Translations under genes and position numbers: made by a program | Notes under the pieces: generated by a model | Seen by the model: the letters and a program-made list of their open reading frames with translations, nothing else | Told to the model about the DNA's origin: nothing | Databases searched by the model: none | NCBI GenBank assembly: GCA_019245755.1 | Contig: JAFARC010000027.1 | Coordinates: 1-64,000, forward strand | DNA length: 64,000 bases | Origin: Mycobacteriaceae bacterium | GTDB taxonomy: Bacteria > Actinomycetota > Actinomycetes > Mycobacteriales > Mycobacteriaceae | Reading direction: 5' to 3' | Shown: one piece after another, positions 40,144 through 52,773 of the stretch | Layout of the letters: the number at the start of each line of letters is the position of its first letter | How positions within the stretch are numbered: the stretch's first letter is position 1

Positions 40144-40155
40144 GGAACATGTTCC
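40144..40155. promoter_or_regulatory. Palindrome GGAACATGTTCC, candidate TetR-family (KstR-like) operator
   Basis: Perfect 12-bp palindrome 54 bp upstream of the NDMA-ADH start; core AACnnGTT. Confidence 0.45.
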
Positions 40156-40282
40156 AAAACGGGTGACGGCGACCGGCTTGACCTGGTGATATAGCGCCCT
40201 ATCAGGTCTCGTGCGCCGCGCCGCCGCAGAGCGTGGTCAGCCACGGCCTTTGTCGGACGTTGTGGTTGCTGCTCGTCGCGCA

Positions 40283-40315
40283 GGCGCCAATGTGGCTATC
40301 AGTCACATTGGCGCC
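40283..40315. repeat. Long inverted repeat GGCGCCAATGTG-GCTATCAGT-CACATTGGCGCC
   Basis: Perfect 12-bp arms; with one G-U pair the stem extends to 15 bp with a 3-nt loop. Confidence 0.9.
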
Positions 40316-40518
40316 GATCGGTCCGGAGTCGGGCCGCGCACCATTACCGATACGGAATTGCAGACGACACTTCTGTCCTGGGGGCAACATCGTTCGTTCG
40401 ACGACCGGCCAGCCATATGCCAATCGGCCACCCGCGAGGTGACTTAGTGCCCTGCCACCAGCTAATCGCGGCGAGCACGATCAGAAGTTGTCTGGAACAC
40501 CGAGCGGGGGAGAGGCGA

Positions 40519-40635
40519 ATGAACCCGGTACTGATGGTCTGTGTCTCCGTCGGCGCGCCTCTGACCGCTGTGGGGCTCTATCAGCTGCAGGCATCACTCG
40601 AGCGGTGGGACCAGCGGCGCCACGAGGGGGATTGA
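40519..40635 (+). CDS. Candidate 38-aa single-TM peptide
   Basis: MNPVLMVCVSVGAPLTAVGLYQLQASLERWDQRRHEGD preceded by purine-rich GGGGGAGAGGCGA; resembles small mycobacterial hypotheticals. Confidence 0.65.
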   Translation: MNPVLMVCVSVGAPLTAVGLYQLQASLERWDQRRHEGD

Positions 40636-40743
40636 CGGGGCCGGTCAGAATCTGTTGCCCTCGACCGGAGCATACGATCGCGGCCGTCGTCGAGTCAACT
40701 CGGCGCCAACCAGGTTTGCGCCGGTGATCGGTACCGTCGAATC

Positions 40744-41949
40744 ATGACTCAAGCGCCCGCACCGCCGCCGCTGCACATGCGGCGCAGCGGGTTCGATCCA
40801 ACCGAAGAACTGTGCCGGATCCGGGAGTCCGCGGCAGTGCACAAGTTCGTCAATCCCTTCGGCATGCCGGCTTACCTCATCACCCGCCATGACGACATCA
40901 GAAGCGTGTTGGCGGATCACGCGCGGTTCTCCAACCGCCGGCCGCCTGGCTTCCTCGCCCCGGTGGCGGCCGCGATGGACATCGCGGAACAGAACCGCTT
41001 CCAGGCCGGGAACCTTCTCGCCCTCGATCCGCCCGAACATCAACGGCTGCGGCGCTTGCTGACTACCGAATTCACCGTGCGGCGGATGACTCAGCTGCAG
41101 CCGCGCATTGTCGAGATCGTCGAGCAGCATCTGGACGCGATGGAGGCGGCCGGCTCACCAGCCGAGCTCGTCTCGGCGTTCGCACTGCCGATCCCTTCGC
41201 TGGTGATCTGCGAGCTGCTGGGCGTGCCCTACCGCGACCGCGAGGAGTTTCAACAACGGACCGCGCGCCAGCTTGACTTCGCGATCCCGGTTGCCGAGCG
41301 GTTGGCGCTGCAGCGTGCGGGCCGCCGCTACATGGAAGCGCTGGTGCGCGGCGCGCGCTCGGAGCCGGGCCAGGACATGCTCGGGATGCTGGTCCGGGAC
41401 CACGGCGATGAGCTCAGCGACGACGAGCTGGTCGGCATCGCCGGTCTGCTGCTGCTGGCCGGTCACGAAACCACGGCCAACATGTTGGCGCTCGGCACGC
41501 TCGCGCTGCTCGTGCACCCCGAGCAGCTCGCCGCGGTCCGCGACGATCCGGCGCTCGCCCCCGCGGCGGTTGAGGAGTTGCTGCGATACCTGTCGATCGT
41601 GCAGACCGCCATTCCGCGATTCACCACGACCGAGGTCGAGATCGCCGGGACTCACATCCCGGCGGGTGAGTTGGTTGTGCTGTCGTTGCCTTCCGGCAAC
41701 CGCGACACCGGTTTCGTCGAGGCACCCGACACATTGGATGTCACCCGCGGAGCGCCTGGGCATCTCGCTTTCGGCCACGGTGTGCATCACTGCCTCGGCG
41801 CGCCGCTGGCCCGCATGGAAATGCGGATCGCGTTCCCGGCCCTGCTGCGCCGGTTTCCGCGACTAGCGCTCGCCAAGCCGTTTCCCGACGTGCGGTTCCG
41901 GGTCTTTCACTTCATCTATGGGGTGCACTCGCTGGAGGTCAGGTGGTGA
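40744..41949 (+). CDS. Cytochrome P450
   Basis: I-helix AGHETT, K-helix ELLR, heme loop FGHGVHHCLGAPLARMEM. Confidence 0.96.
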   Translation: MTQAPAPPPLHMRRSGFDPTEELCRIRESAAVHKFVNPFGMPAYLITRHDDIRSVLADHARFSNRRPPGFLAPVAAAMDIAEQNRFQAGNLLALDPPEHQRLRRLLTTEFTVRRMTQLQPRIVEIVEQHLDAMEAAGSPAELVSAFALPIPSLVICELLGVPYRDREEFQQRTARQLDFAIPVAERLALQRAGRRYMEALVRGARSEPGQDMLGMLVRDHGDELSDDELVGIAGLLLLAGHETTANMLALGTLALLVHPEQLAAVRDDPALAPAAVEELLRYLSIVQTAIPRFTTTEVEIAGTHIPAGELVVLSLPSGNRDTGFVEAPDTLDVTRGAPGHLAFGHGVHHCLGAPLARMEMRIAFPALLRRFPRLALAKPFPDVRFRVFHFIYGVHSLEVRW

Positions 41950-42140
41950 AGGTATTGGCCGACCGCAACGTCTGTATCGGTGCGGGCATGTGCGTGATGA
42001 CCGATGACGAGGTGTTCGATCAGGACGACGACGGCGCGGTGCTGCTGCGCCGTGACCAGGTTCCCGAGGATCACCGACAACGGGTTCGAGAAGCGGTGAA
42101 CCTGTGCCCGTCGGGTGCCCTGTCGCTCTCGGAGGATTAA
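41946..42140 (+). CDS. [3Fe-4S]-type ferredoxin partner of the P450
   Basis: CIGAGMC...CPSGAL cluster motif; overlaps P450 stop codon. Confidence 0.9.
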   Translation: MKVLADRNVCIGAGMCVMTDDEVFDQDDDGAVLLRRDQVPEDHRQRVREAVNLCPSGALSLSED

Positions 42141-42394
42141 CCGCTGCTGTTTCGGCTCGACTGGTTGGCGCGTTCACGCTCTTCCTGAGCCTTCGCGGTG
42201 GCCCGTGCTTTCTGCGCTTCCGTCTCCTTCTTGCCGGCATCCCGCAGCGCGTCGCCCCGGTCTTGCTGCGCCCGGGCCGCGCTGGTGACGTCGCCGCGAC
42301 CGAGGACCGTGCCGATCAGCTCTTTGGCCTTGCCGATCACGCCGACCACGAGTCCCTTGACGGCCAGTATCGGGCCGCTCACATAGTTCGCCAT
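42137..42394 (-). CDS. Small charged CsbD-like/stress-type hypothetical protein
   Basis: GPILAVKGLVVGVIGKAKELIGTVLGRGD then Lys/Ala/Glu-rich helix; typical of small mycobacterial proteins. Confidence 0.6.
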   Translation of the reverse strand: MANYVSGPILAVKGLVVGVIGKAKELIGTVLGRGDVTSAARAQQDRGDALRDAGKKETEAQKARATAKAQEERERANQSSRNSSG

Positions 42395-42579
42395 GTCAAT
42401 CCCGATTCACTAGTTCCGGTAGTTCCCCGTACCGCTACGGAGTTCCCATCGTCGGCGGCACTCAAAAGTGACGGTTTTCACTGCTTCGTCACCGCTTTCC
42501 CGCCGCGCGTTGACGGTCCCGCAGCGGCTCCCTACGCTGCGGACGAGTCGTGCAGGCAGTGATCCCGGTAAGGAGCGAA

Positions 42580-43722
42580 GTGGCGATTCGGGTTGCGGTT
42601 TGGGGGCCGGGGTCGATGGGCGTCATCGCATTGCGTGGGGTGATCGATCACCCCGAACTGGAATTGGTCGATCTGGTGGTTCACAGCGACGCGAAGGCCG
42701 GCCGCGACGCCGGCGAACTGTGCGGTGTCGGGCGGGTGGGCGTGATCGCTACCAACGACCCGGCCCGCATGCTCGCCGGGCACGCGGATGTCGTCGTGTA
42801 CGCCGCCGCGGCCAACCTTCGCGCGCTCGACGCAGTCTCCGAAATGGAGTCGATCCTGCGCGCCGGGAAGAACGTGGTGTCGTGTTCGGTGGTGCCGCTG
42901 GTGTACCCGCCCGCCGTGGTTGCGGGGTTGACCGATCCGCTGCGCGAAGCCGCGCTCGCGGGCGGCGTCTCGTTCTTCATGACCGGCATCGACACCGGTT
43001 TCGCCAACGACGTGCTGCCGCTGGCGCTGTCGGGCATAGCGCGCAACATCGAATCCATTCGGGTGACCGAGATGTTTAACTACGCGACCTATCCCGACAA
43101 AGAGGCCGTGTACGAGATCCTGGGGTTCGGCAAGCCGCCGGAGTTCCCGGCCTTCGCCGCGACGCCCGGGGTGTTCACGTTCGGGTGGGGGCCGGTGCTT
43201 CATCAACTCGCGGCCGGCTTGGGTGTCCGCGTCGACGACATCGCCGAGAACGTCGAGCGCGTCGCAGCGCCGGAGTCGTTCGACACCCCCACCGGGCACA
43301 TCGCCGCCGGCACAATCGCCGCGATGCGGTCCACGCTGACCGGGTACGTCGAAGGCGAGCCGACGTTCGTCGTCGACCACGTCACCCGCATGCACGACGA
43401 CCTCGCGCCGGACTGGCCGCAGCCGCGCATCTCGATCCCGCCGCGGGACCTCGGTTACGGCGGCGCGTCCGGTCAAGGCGTCTACCGGGTCGAGGTCGAC
43501 GGCTCCCCCAGCATGCGCTGTGAGCTCGAGCTCGCCGAAAACCACGACCACGATCTGGGCGCCCGGATGGCCGGCGCATCCCGGATGGTCAACGCGATCC
43601 CCGCGGTCTGCGCCGCCGAGCCGGGCCTGTTGTCCGCGCTCGATTTGCCCCTGGTCACCGGTTTCGGTGTGGTCGGGCCGGCCCGAGGTCCGTCCCCGGA
43701 CAGCCGGCTGAGCCTCAGTTGA
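42580..43722 (+). CDS. DapB-like / 2,4-diaminopentanoate dehydrogenase-like NAD(P)H-dependent reductase
   Basis: IRVAVWGPGSMGVIALRGVIDHPELELVD; GTG start with TAAGGAGCGA RBS. Confidence 0.8.
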   Translation: MAIRVAVWGPGSMGVIALRGVIDHPELELVDLVVHSDAKAGRDAGELCGVGRVGVIATNDPARMLAGHADVVVYAAAANLRALDAVSEMESILRAGKNVVSCSVVPLVYPPAVVAGLTDPLREAALAGGVSFFMTGIDTGFANDVLPLALSGIARNIESIRVTEMFNYATYPDKEAVYEILGFGKPPEFPAFAATPGVFTFGWGPVLHQLAAGLGVRVDDIAENVERVAAPESFDTPTGHIAAGTIAAMRSTLTGYVEGEPTFVVDHVTRMHDDLAPDWPQPRISIPPRDLGYGGASGQGVYRVEVDGSPSMRCELELAENHDHDLGARMAGASRMVNAIPAVCAAEPGLLSALDLPLVTGFGVVGPARGPSPDSRLSLS

Positions 43723-45256
43723 CGCACGGGATCTTGCCGCCGTCGACGGGTCTGCCCTGGTCGGGGGTCGGACTCACCGAGGTCGTGTCATTACCCGCGG
43801 AGTTCGGGGTGATTTCGTTTGCGGCCCCGCTTGACGTTTCATTCGACGCGTAACCGGTTGTCGGCTCCACATAGCCCTCACCGAGCGTGACCCGCACGTG
43901 CCCCGGCGCCACGGCGGAATCGGGCTGCGGCGTCGCGGAAACTCCCAGTAGCGAGGCGATGTCACTGGCATCGGTCTCCGCACCGGTGCCGTAATCGATC
44001 GCCGTGCTGGTGGCTTCGCCGGCCATCGAGTTGCGGGTCTGGCCGATGGCGTAGCCCCGGTGCGTCAGCTGGAGCGAAACGTCCCGGGCAAGACCCGTGG
44101 TGCTGCCGGCGTTGACGACGTCGACCACGCTGGCCGGCGCCCGCTGCGAAGCTGTGCGCAGCGCCGAGGTATCGCCGTTGAAAGCCGTGGCGACTTCCCC
44201 CCTGATCGCCGAGGGGTCGACGATGTTGACGTCCTCGCCGTCGACGGTGTCGTAGCGCAGCACGGGCAGGGTCAGGTATTCCATGTCGCTGCCACTGATG
44301 TCACCGACGCGGCGGAACAATTGGTCATTCCAGCCGGTGGACAACACGATGTCTTTCTGCGCGGTCGAGATCAGCGCGTTGAGCTTGCTCAAGTCGGTGA
44401 AGGTACCGGACGACTGCAGCTTCTGCATCACCGAGACAAGGAACGCCTGCTGGCGGTGGGTGCGGTCGAGGTCGCCGTTGTCGAGTCCGTGGCGTTGCCG
44501 TACGAAGGCCAGCGTCTGGGCCGCGTTCAGGGTCTGCACACCAGCCGGGAAGTCGGCACCGGAATAGTCGTCATAGACGGGGTGATTCAGGCACACCTGA
44601 ACACCGCCGAGTGCGGCGGCAAGGTCGTAGAAGCCGCCGAGGTTGATTTCGGCGAAATAGTCGATCGGCTGGCCGGTGAGATCTCGTACGGCCCTCAGCG
44701 TGGCCGCCCGGCCGGCCTCGCGCCCGTGCGTTTCCAGGCTCTGCTGGTCGGTGACGCCGCGATCGGTGAGCTTCTGCTGGGCGTCCGCTTTGGCCAGGCC
44801 GTAGGCTTCCTTGATTTTGATGTGGCTGTATCCCGGAATGCCCCGGACGGCGACATAGTCGTCTCGGGGTATGGAGAACGCGGTGACCTTGTTGTCGGCG
44901 CTTAAGTGCACCAGGATCAGCGTATTGGTGTTGTATCCACCCGCGTCGGAGTCCCCGGCGTGCAGCTGATTCAGGATTGCCTGGGGTAAATCGTTACCCT
45001 GCTGGTCTTTTCGCGAATCAAGACCGATGAGCAAAATGTTGATCGCCGCCCCGGTGGACCGCGGATCGTCGGCGCCCAGCGCCTGCGACACGGTGATCCC
45101 ACCGAGCGTGTGGTGGGCGGCCCACCAGCCCGCTCCGGTTGCCGCGATCGCGATCGCCGACACCAGCCCCGTTGCGATGCGGGCGATGGCGAATCCGCGG
45201 CGCGGGCGGATCACGGTTTCCGGCCCCGCGCGGTGGCGCGGCCCCATCGCGGTCAT
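43715..45256 (-). CDS. LytR-CpsA-Psr (LCP) family protein with LytR_C domain
   Basis: N-term TM, INILLIGLDSRKD, SIPRDDYV, GIDYFAEINL-like segment (PIDYFAEINLGGF), C-terminal VDVVNAGSTTGLARDV. Confidence 0.9.
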   Translation of the reverse strand: MTAMGPRHRAGPETVIRPRRGFAIARIATGLVSAIAIAATGAGWWAAHHTLGGITVSQALGADDPRSTGAAINILLIGLDSRKDQQGNDLPQAILNQLHAGDSDAGGYNTNTLILVHLSADNKVTAFSIPRDDYVAVRGIPGYSHIKIKEAYGLAKADAQQKLTDRGVTDQQSLETHGREAGRAATLRAVRDLTGQPIDYFAEINLGGFYDLAAALGGVQVCLNHPVYDDYSGADFPAGVQTLNAAQTLAFVRQRHGLDNGDLDRTHRQQAFLVSVMQKLQSSGTFTDLSKLNALISTAQKDIVLSTGWNDQLFRRVGDISGSDMEYLTLPVLRYDTVDGEDVNIVDPSAIRGEVATAFNGDTSALRTASQRAPASVVDVVNAGSTTGLARDVSLQLTHRGYAIGQTRNSMAGEATSTAIDYGTGAETDASDIASLLGVSATPQPDSAVAPGHVRVTLGEGYVEPTTGYASNETSSGAANEITPNSAGNDTTSVSPTPDQGRPVDGGKIPCVN

Positions 45257-46773
45257 TTTCTGCTCGCAGCTCGCACGGGTGGCGGCGGTCCGCCGGTCGG
45301 GACCGGACCGGTTGCGGGCAACGGGATCCGGGGCACCCCCGGCGTTCCCAGTTGGCCCGCCAGCCACGGTAGCGACGAGGTAAACGTATCCATCGCGAAC
45401 GGCCAGTCATGCTTGCCCGGTGTGGCCACCACGGCGCAGTTTATGCCGTTGAGCTTGCCGAGCGCGCAGAGCGAGTTGGCGGCCTGCGTTTGGTCGCCGG
45501 GGTTGCCCGCGGCGTCGCGGCCGCCGAGCCCGACCGCGTTGCTGTTGACGTTCGCGTTGTGGAACTGCGTCTGCGGGCTGTTGGAGATCGCGAACCACCC
45601 CGCGACTCCCGTGTACGTGCCGTGCGTTTCGATGACCGTCGTCGGGTCGAACGCGTCGTAGGCCGCGGTGTTGCCGTGGAACAACCGCTGGATGGTCTGT
45701 TGCTTTGTCCCGGCGACGGGGGCCAGATCGCCGGCGACGTCGACGAACGCGCTGAACAGTTCGGGATGCATCACGGTCAGGTCCACCGCACAGGTGCCGC
45801 CCATGGACCAGCCGACCACTCCCCAGTTGGCGGCCCTGGGGCTCGTCCCGAACGTGGAGTTCACATAGGGCACCACGTCTTTGGTCAAGTGATCGGCGGA
45901 GTTGCCGCGGCTGCCGTTGACGCATTCGGTGTCGTTGTTGAACGACCCGCCGGTGTCAACGAACACGAATACCGGCGCATTGCCGCCGTGCGCCGCCTGG
46001 AAGTCGTCGATCGTCTTCGCGGCGTTGCCGGTGCGCAGCCAGTCCGCCGGTGTGTTGAACTCGCCGGCGATCATCATCACCACCGGGAGCTTCGGTGGCG
46101 GGTCGGACCTGAACCATGCCGGAGGTAGGTACACGTATTCGGTGCGGTGCTTGAAGTGCGACGCACCGCTCGGTGTGGTCACCGCCACGAGCGCGCCCTT
46201 GGTGGGCACGGTGCCATTGCGCTGCATCGCGGTCACCGTGGCCATGTTGGTCTCATCGGGCAGCGGCCCGGCCGTGAGCTGGTTCCACGCCGTCTGCACC
46301 GTCGGGAAGTAGCCCACCCACAGGTTGAGTGCGGCACCTGCGCTCAGCAGACACAACAACACCGCCACCACCGAGGTGCCGCGACGCCACCAGTGCGCCC
46401 TTCGCCACCCCAGCAGCACGACCGCGATCGCCAGACCGGTGAGACCGATCCATATCCACAACGCCGGCGGCGCCGGATCGTCGGCCACGCCCTGGGAGTC
46501 GAGATACCAGTGCGCCCACACGGCGACGCCCACGCCCACTAGCACCGCCAACGGCAACCACAGCATCCGCCAGCGGCGGGAGCGCCAACCGATCGCCACC
46601 AACAGCAGCGCGGCGGCGACCGCCTGGATCGTCACGGGCAACCACCCGTGCAGCAGAGAGACGCCGTGGCGGTATGGGTTTGCGGGTGGCGGCGGGTCTG
46701 CCAGGAGTGTCGCGGCGACCCTCCCCCACAGAGCCGGGGCACCCCCAGTCATCGAAGGTGTCACGCCACACAT
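45253..46773 (-). CDS. Multi-TM membrane-anchored esterase, Ag85/esterase-D-like fold
   Basis: ~4 N-terminal TM helices then alpha/beta hydrolase with GWSMGGTCAVD nucleophile elbow; ATGA overlap with the LCP gene. Confidence 0.85.
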   Translation of the reverse strand: MCGVTPSMTGGAPALWGRVAATLLADPPPPANPYRHGVSLLHGWLPVTIQAVAAALLLVAIGWRSRRWRMLWLPLAVLVGVGVAVWAHWYLDSQGVADDPAPPALWIWIGLTGLAIAVVLLGWRRAHWWRRGTSVVAVLLCLLSAGAALNLWVGYFPTVQTAWNQLTAGPLPDETNMATVTAMQRNGTVPTKGALVAVTTPSGASHFKHRTEYVYLPPAWFRSDPPPKLPVVMMIAGEFNTPADWLRTGNAAKTIDDFQAAHGGNAPVFVFVDTGGSFNNDTECVNGSRGNSADHLTKDVVPYVNSTFGTSPRAANWGVVGWSMGGTCAVDLTVMHPELFSAFVDVAGDLAPVAGTKQQTIQRLFHGNTAAYDAFDPTTVIETHGTYTGVAGWFAISNSPQTQFHNANVNSNAVGLGGRDAAGNPGDQTQAANSLCALGKLNGINCAVVATPGKHDWPFAMDTFTSSLPWLAGQLGTPGVPRIPLPATGPVPTGGPPPPVRAASRK

Positions 46774-46869
46774 GGTGGACGGTGATCCTTTGAAGTTCCT
46801 GTGCGTGGGTTTCGCCGACCGTCGCCTGTGGCTCGAGCCGCTGGCCGCGCCGCCCCGGAATCCGATCGA

Positions 46870-49746
<2,877 letters not shown>

Positions 49747-49809
49747 CGATCGCGACGTGCCCGGCGGCGTGCAACGAGCTCGTCGGAGCCGTCGTTTACG
49801 GTGGGCGCC

Positions 49810-50559
49810 ATGACCGACGACAAGATGTTGGCGCGCATCGCTGCCCTGCTTCGCCAGGCCGAAGGCACCGATAATGCGCACGAGGCGGAGGCCTTCATGG
49901 CCGCGGCGCAACGACTGGCCACCGCCACCTCGATCGACCTGGCTGTCGCACGCTCCCACGCCCCTCCCCACGCGAAGGCGCAAACGCCCGTCCAACGCAC
50001 GATCACGATCGGTGCGGCCGGGACGAAGGGGCTGCGCACCTATGTCCAGCTGTTCGCGGTGATCGCCGCAGCCAACGACGTGCGCGTCGACGTGGCGTCC
50101 AACTCGGCGCTCGTCTATGCCTATGGGTTCAAAGAGGACATCGACACCAGCCACGCGCTCTACGCCAGCCTGGTGCTGCAGATGGTTCGCTGCTCGGAGG
50201 TATACATCGCCTCCGGCGCCCATCGGCCCACGCCCACGATCACGGCGCGGCTGAATTTCCAGCTTGCCTTTGGCGCCCGGATCGGGCAGCGGCTGGCCGA
50301 GGCCCGTGAGGAGGCGCAGCGACAGGCGCGAGACCAGCGGCGTGCTCAGCCCGGCACGGCAATCGCCTTGCGCGACAAGGAGCTCGAGCTGCGTGACTTC
50401 TACAGCCGGGAATCCAAAGCGCGCGGGACATGGTATGCCAGCCGGGCCTCGGCGGGGTACTCGTCGGCGGCCCGACGCGCTGGGGACCGGGCGGGTCGGC
50501 GGGCACGCCTTGGTAATAGCACCGAATTGGCGGGAGCGCGCGGCGCGTTGGGCAAGTGA
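49810..50559 (+). CDS. DUF2786 domain protein (Rv0184-like)
   Basis: KMLARIAALLRQAEGTDNAHEAEAFMAAAQRLATATSIDLA. Confidence 0.88.
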   Translation: MTDDKMLARIAALLRQAEGTDNAHEAEAFMAAAQRLATATSIDLAVARSHAPPHAKAQTPVQRTITIGAAGTKGLRTYVQLFAVIAAANDVRVDVASNSALVYAYGFKEDIDTSHALYASLVLQMVRCSEVYIASGAHRPTPTITARLNFQLAFGARIGQRLAEAREEAQRQARDQRRAQPGTAIALRDKELELRDFYSRESKARGTWYASRASAGYSSAARRAGDRAGRRARLGNSTELAGARGALGK

Positions 50560-51050
50560 GCCGGCGGGATTCGCAGCGGTCGAAGGTCTATGCGGCCGAA
50601 GAATTCGTGCGCCTGCTGTTCGACCGGGCGGCCGAGCACGGTTCGGGTGCGGTCGACTTCTTCGGCACCCAGTTGACGTTGCCGCCCGAGGCGCGCTTCG
50701 GGTCGGTGCAGTCCGTGCAGCGCTATGTGGATTCGGTGCTGAGCCATCCGGCCGTGCGGCAGCGCTGGCCCGGCACCGGGCCGGTGGCGGTGCGGGCGCG
50801 GCGTGGTGTCACCGCGGCGCACTACGAACGCCACGACAGCTCGGCTGTCATCGCGGTGCCGGAGCGCCAGACCACCTGGGCGCTGCGCGAGCTCGTGGTG
50901 TTGCACGAGATCGCACATCACCTCTGCGACGCGCAGCCTCCCCATGGGCCGCAGTTCGTCACCGCGTTCTGCGAGCTCGCGGGCGCGGTGATGGGTCCCG
51001 AGGTGCGACACGTGCTGCGCGTCGTGTACCTGAAAGCCGGAGTGCGTTAG
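50556..51050 (+). CDS. TIGR04338-type putative metallohydrolase (Rv0185-like)
   Basis: VVLHEIAHHLCDAQPPHGPQFVTAFCEL zinc-protease-like HExxH. Confidence 0.88.
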   Translation: MSRRDSQRSKVYAAEEFVRLLFDRAAEHGSGAVDFFGTQLTLPPEARFGSVQSVQRYVDSVLSHPAVRQRWPGTGPVAVRARRGVTAAHYERHDSSAVIAVPERQTTWALRELVVLHEIAHHLCDAQPPHGPQFVTAFCELAGAVMGPEVRHVLRVVYLKAGVR

Positions 51051-51057
51051 CTCGACG

Positions 51058-52746
51058 TCAGCCGCACACCGCTCCATTGGCGGCCGAACCGACCAGCTTC
51101 CGGTATTTCGCCAGCACTCCGGTCGTGTAACGCGGCGGCGGCGGGGCGAAGCCCTCGCTGCGCGTGGTGAATTCGTCGGGATCGACGATTACGTCCAGCG
51201 TTGCGTTCGCCACGTCGAGGCGGACCCGGTCGCCGTCGTTCAAGAATGCGATGGGGCCGGCGTCGACCGCCTCGGGCGCGATGTGGCCCACGCATAGCCC
51301 CGTGGTGCCACCGGAGAACCGGCCGTCGGTGAGCAGCAGCACGTCTTTGCCGAGTCCGGCGCCCTTGATCGCGCCGGTGATCGCGAGCATCTCCCGCATA
51401 CCCGGGCCGCCTTTGGGTCCTTCGTAGCGGATCACAACGGCGTCACCGGCGGTGATCGTCCCGTCTTCCAGGGCGTCCAGCGCGGCCCGCTCGCCGTCGA
51501 AAACTCTTGCGGTGCCCTCGAAGACGGTTGAGTCGAACCCTGCGGTTTTCACCACCGCGCCATCGGGAGCCAGCGAGCCGCCGAGGATCGTGATGCCGCC
51601 GGTGGGGTGGATCGGGTTGTCCAACGCCCGCAGCACTTTGCCGTCGGGGTCCGGCGGCGCGATGTGGGCGAGATTCTCGGCCATGGTGCGGCCCGTCACC
51701 GTCATGCAGTCGCCGTGCAGCAAACCCGCATCCAGCAGCGCTTTCATCATCACCGGGACGCCGCCGATGCGGTCCACGTCGAACATCACGTGCCGGCCGA
51801 ACGGCTTGACGTCGGCCAGGTGCGGCACCTTGGCGCCGATGCGGGTGAAGTCCTCCAGCGACAGCTTCACATTGGCCTCGTGTGCGATCGCCAGCAGGTG
51901 CAACACCGCGTTGGTCGAGCCGCCGAAGGCCATCACCACCGCGATCGCGTTCTCGAACGCCCCCTTGGTCAGGATGTCGCGTGCGGTGATGCCGCGCCGC
52001 AGCAGTTCCACAACAGCCTGTCCGCTGCGCCGCGCGTAGCCGTCGCGACGTCGGTCGGTGGCCGGCGGAGCCGCGCTGCCCGGCAACGACATCCCGAGCG
52101 CCTCAGCGGCGCTGGCCATCGTGTTCGCTGTGTACATACCACCGCACGCGCCCTCGCCGGGGCAGATCGCCCGCTCGATCGCGTCGACGTCCTCGCGCGA
52201 CATCAGCCCCCGCGCGCAGGCGCCAACCGCTTCGAACGCGTCGATGATGGTTACGTCGCGCTCGGTTCCGTCGGACAGCTTGGCGGTGCCGGGAAGGATG
52301 GTGCCGGCGTAGAGGAACACCGCGGCCAGGTCCAGGCGCGCGGCGGCCATCAGCATGCCGGGCAGTGACTTGTCGCAGCCGGCCAGCAACACCGATCCGT
52401 CGAGTCGCTCGGCCTGCATCACGGTCTCGACGCTGTCGGCGATGATCTCGCGCGACACCAGTGAGAAGTGCATGCCCTCATGACCCATTGAGATGCCGTC
52501 GGACACCGAAATCGTGCCGAATTCAAGCGGATAACCCCCCGCGGCGAACACGCCGTCCTTCGCGGCCTTGGCGAGCCGGTCCAGTGAGAGATTGCACGGC
52601 GTGATCTCGTTCCACGAGGACGCCACCCCGATCTGTGGCTTCGCGAAGTCGTCGTCCTCCATACCGACCGCGCGCAGCATCCCACGGGCCGCCGCCTTCT
52701 CCAGGCCGTCGGTGACGTCACGGCTGCGCGGCTTGATGTCGACCAT
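51058..52746 (-). CDS. ilvD: Dihydroxy-acid dehydratase
   Basis: [74 protein letters not shown]. Confidence 0.97.
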   Translation of the reverse strand: MVDIKPRSRDVTDGLEKAAARGMLRAVGMEDDDFAKPQIGVASSWNEITPCNLSLDRLAKAAKDGVFAAGGYPLEFGTISVSDGISMGHEGMHFSLVSREIIADSVETVMQAERLDGSVLLAGCDKSLPGMLMAAARLDLAAVFLYAGTILPGTAKLSDGTERDVTIIDAFEAVGACARGLMSREDVDAIERAICPGEGACGGMYTANTMASAAEALGMSLPGSAAPPATDRRRDGYARRSGQAVVELLRRGITARDILTKGAFENAIAVVMAFGGSTNAVLHLLAIAHEANVKLSLEDFTRIGAKVPHLADVKPFGRHVMFDVDRIGGVPVMMKALLDAGLLHGDCMTVTGRTMAENLAHIAPPDPDGKVLRALDNPIHPTGGITILGGSLAPDGAVVKTAGFDSTVFEGTARVFDGERAALDALEDGTITAGDAVVIRYEGPKGGPGMREMLAITGAIKGAGLGKDVLLLTDGRFSGGTTGLCVGHIAPEAVDAGPIAFLNDGDRVRLDVANATLDVIVDPDEFTTRSEGFAPPPPRYTTGVLAKYRKLVGSAANGAVCG

Positions 52747-52773
52747 CAACCAAGTATGCCCGGGCACATCACC

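Noticed and set aside
50556-51057. Looked for a MymT-like copper metallothionein ORF near ricR as in M. tuberculosis
   Set aside because: Rv0185-like gene and ilvD are separated by only 7 bp; no Cys-rich small ORF there.
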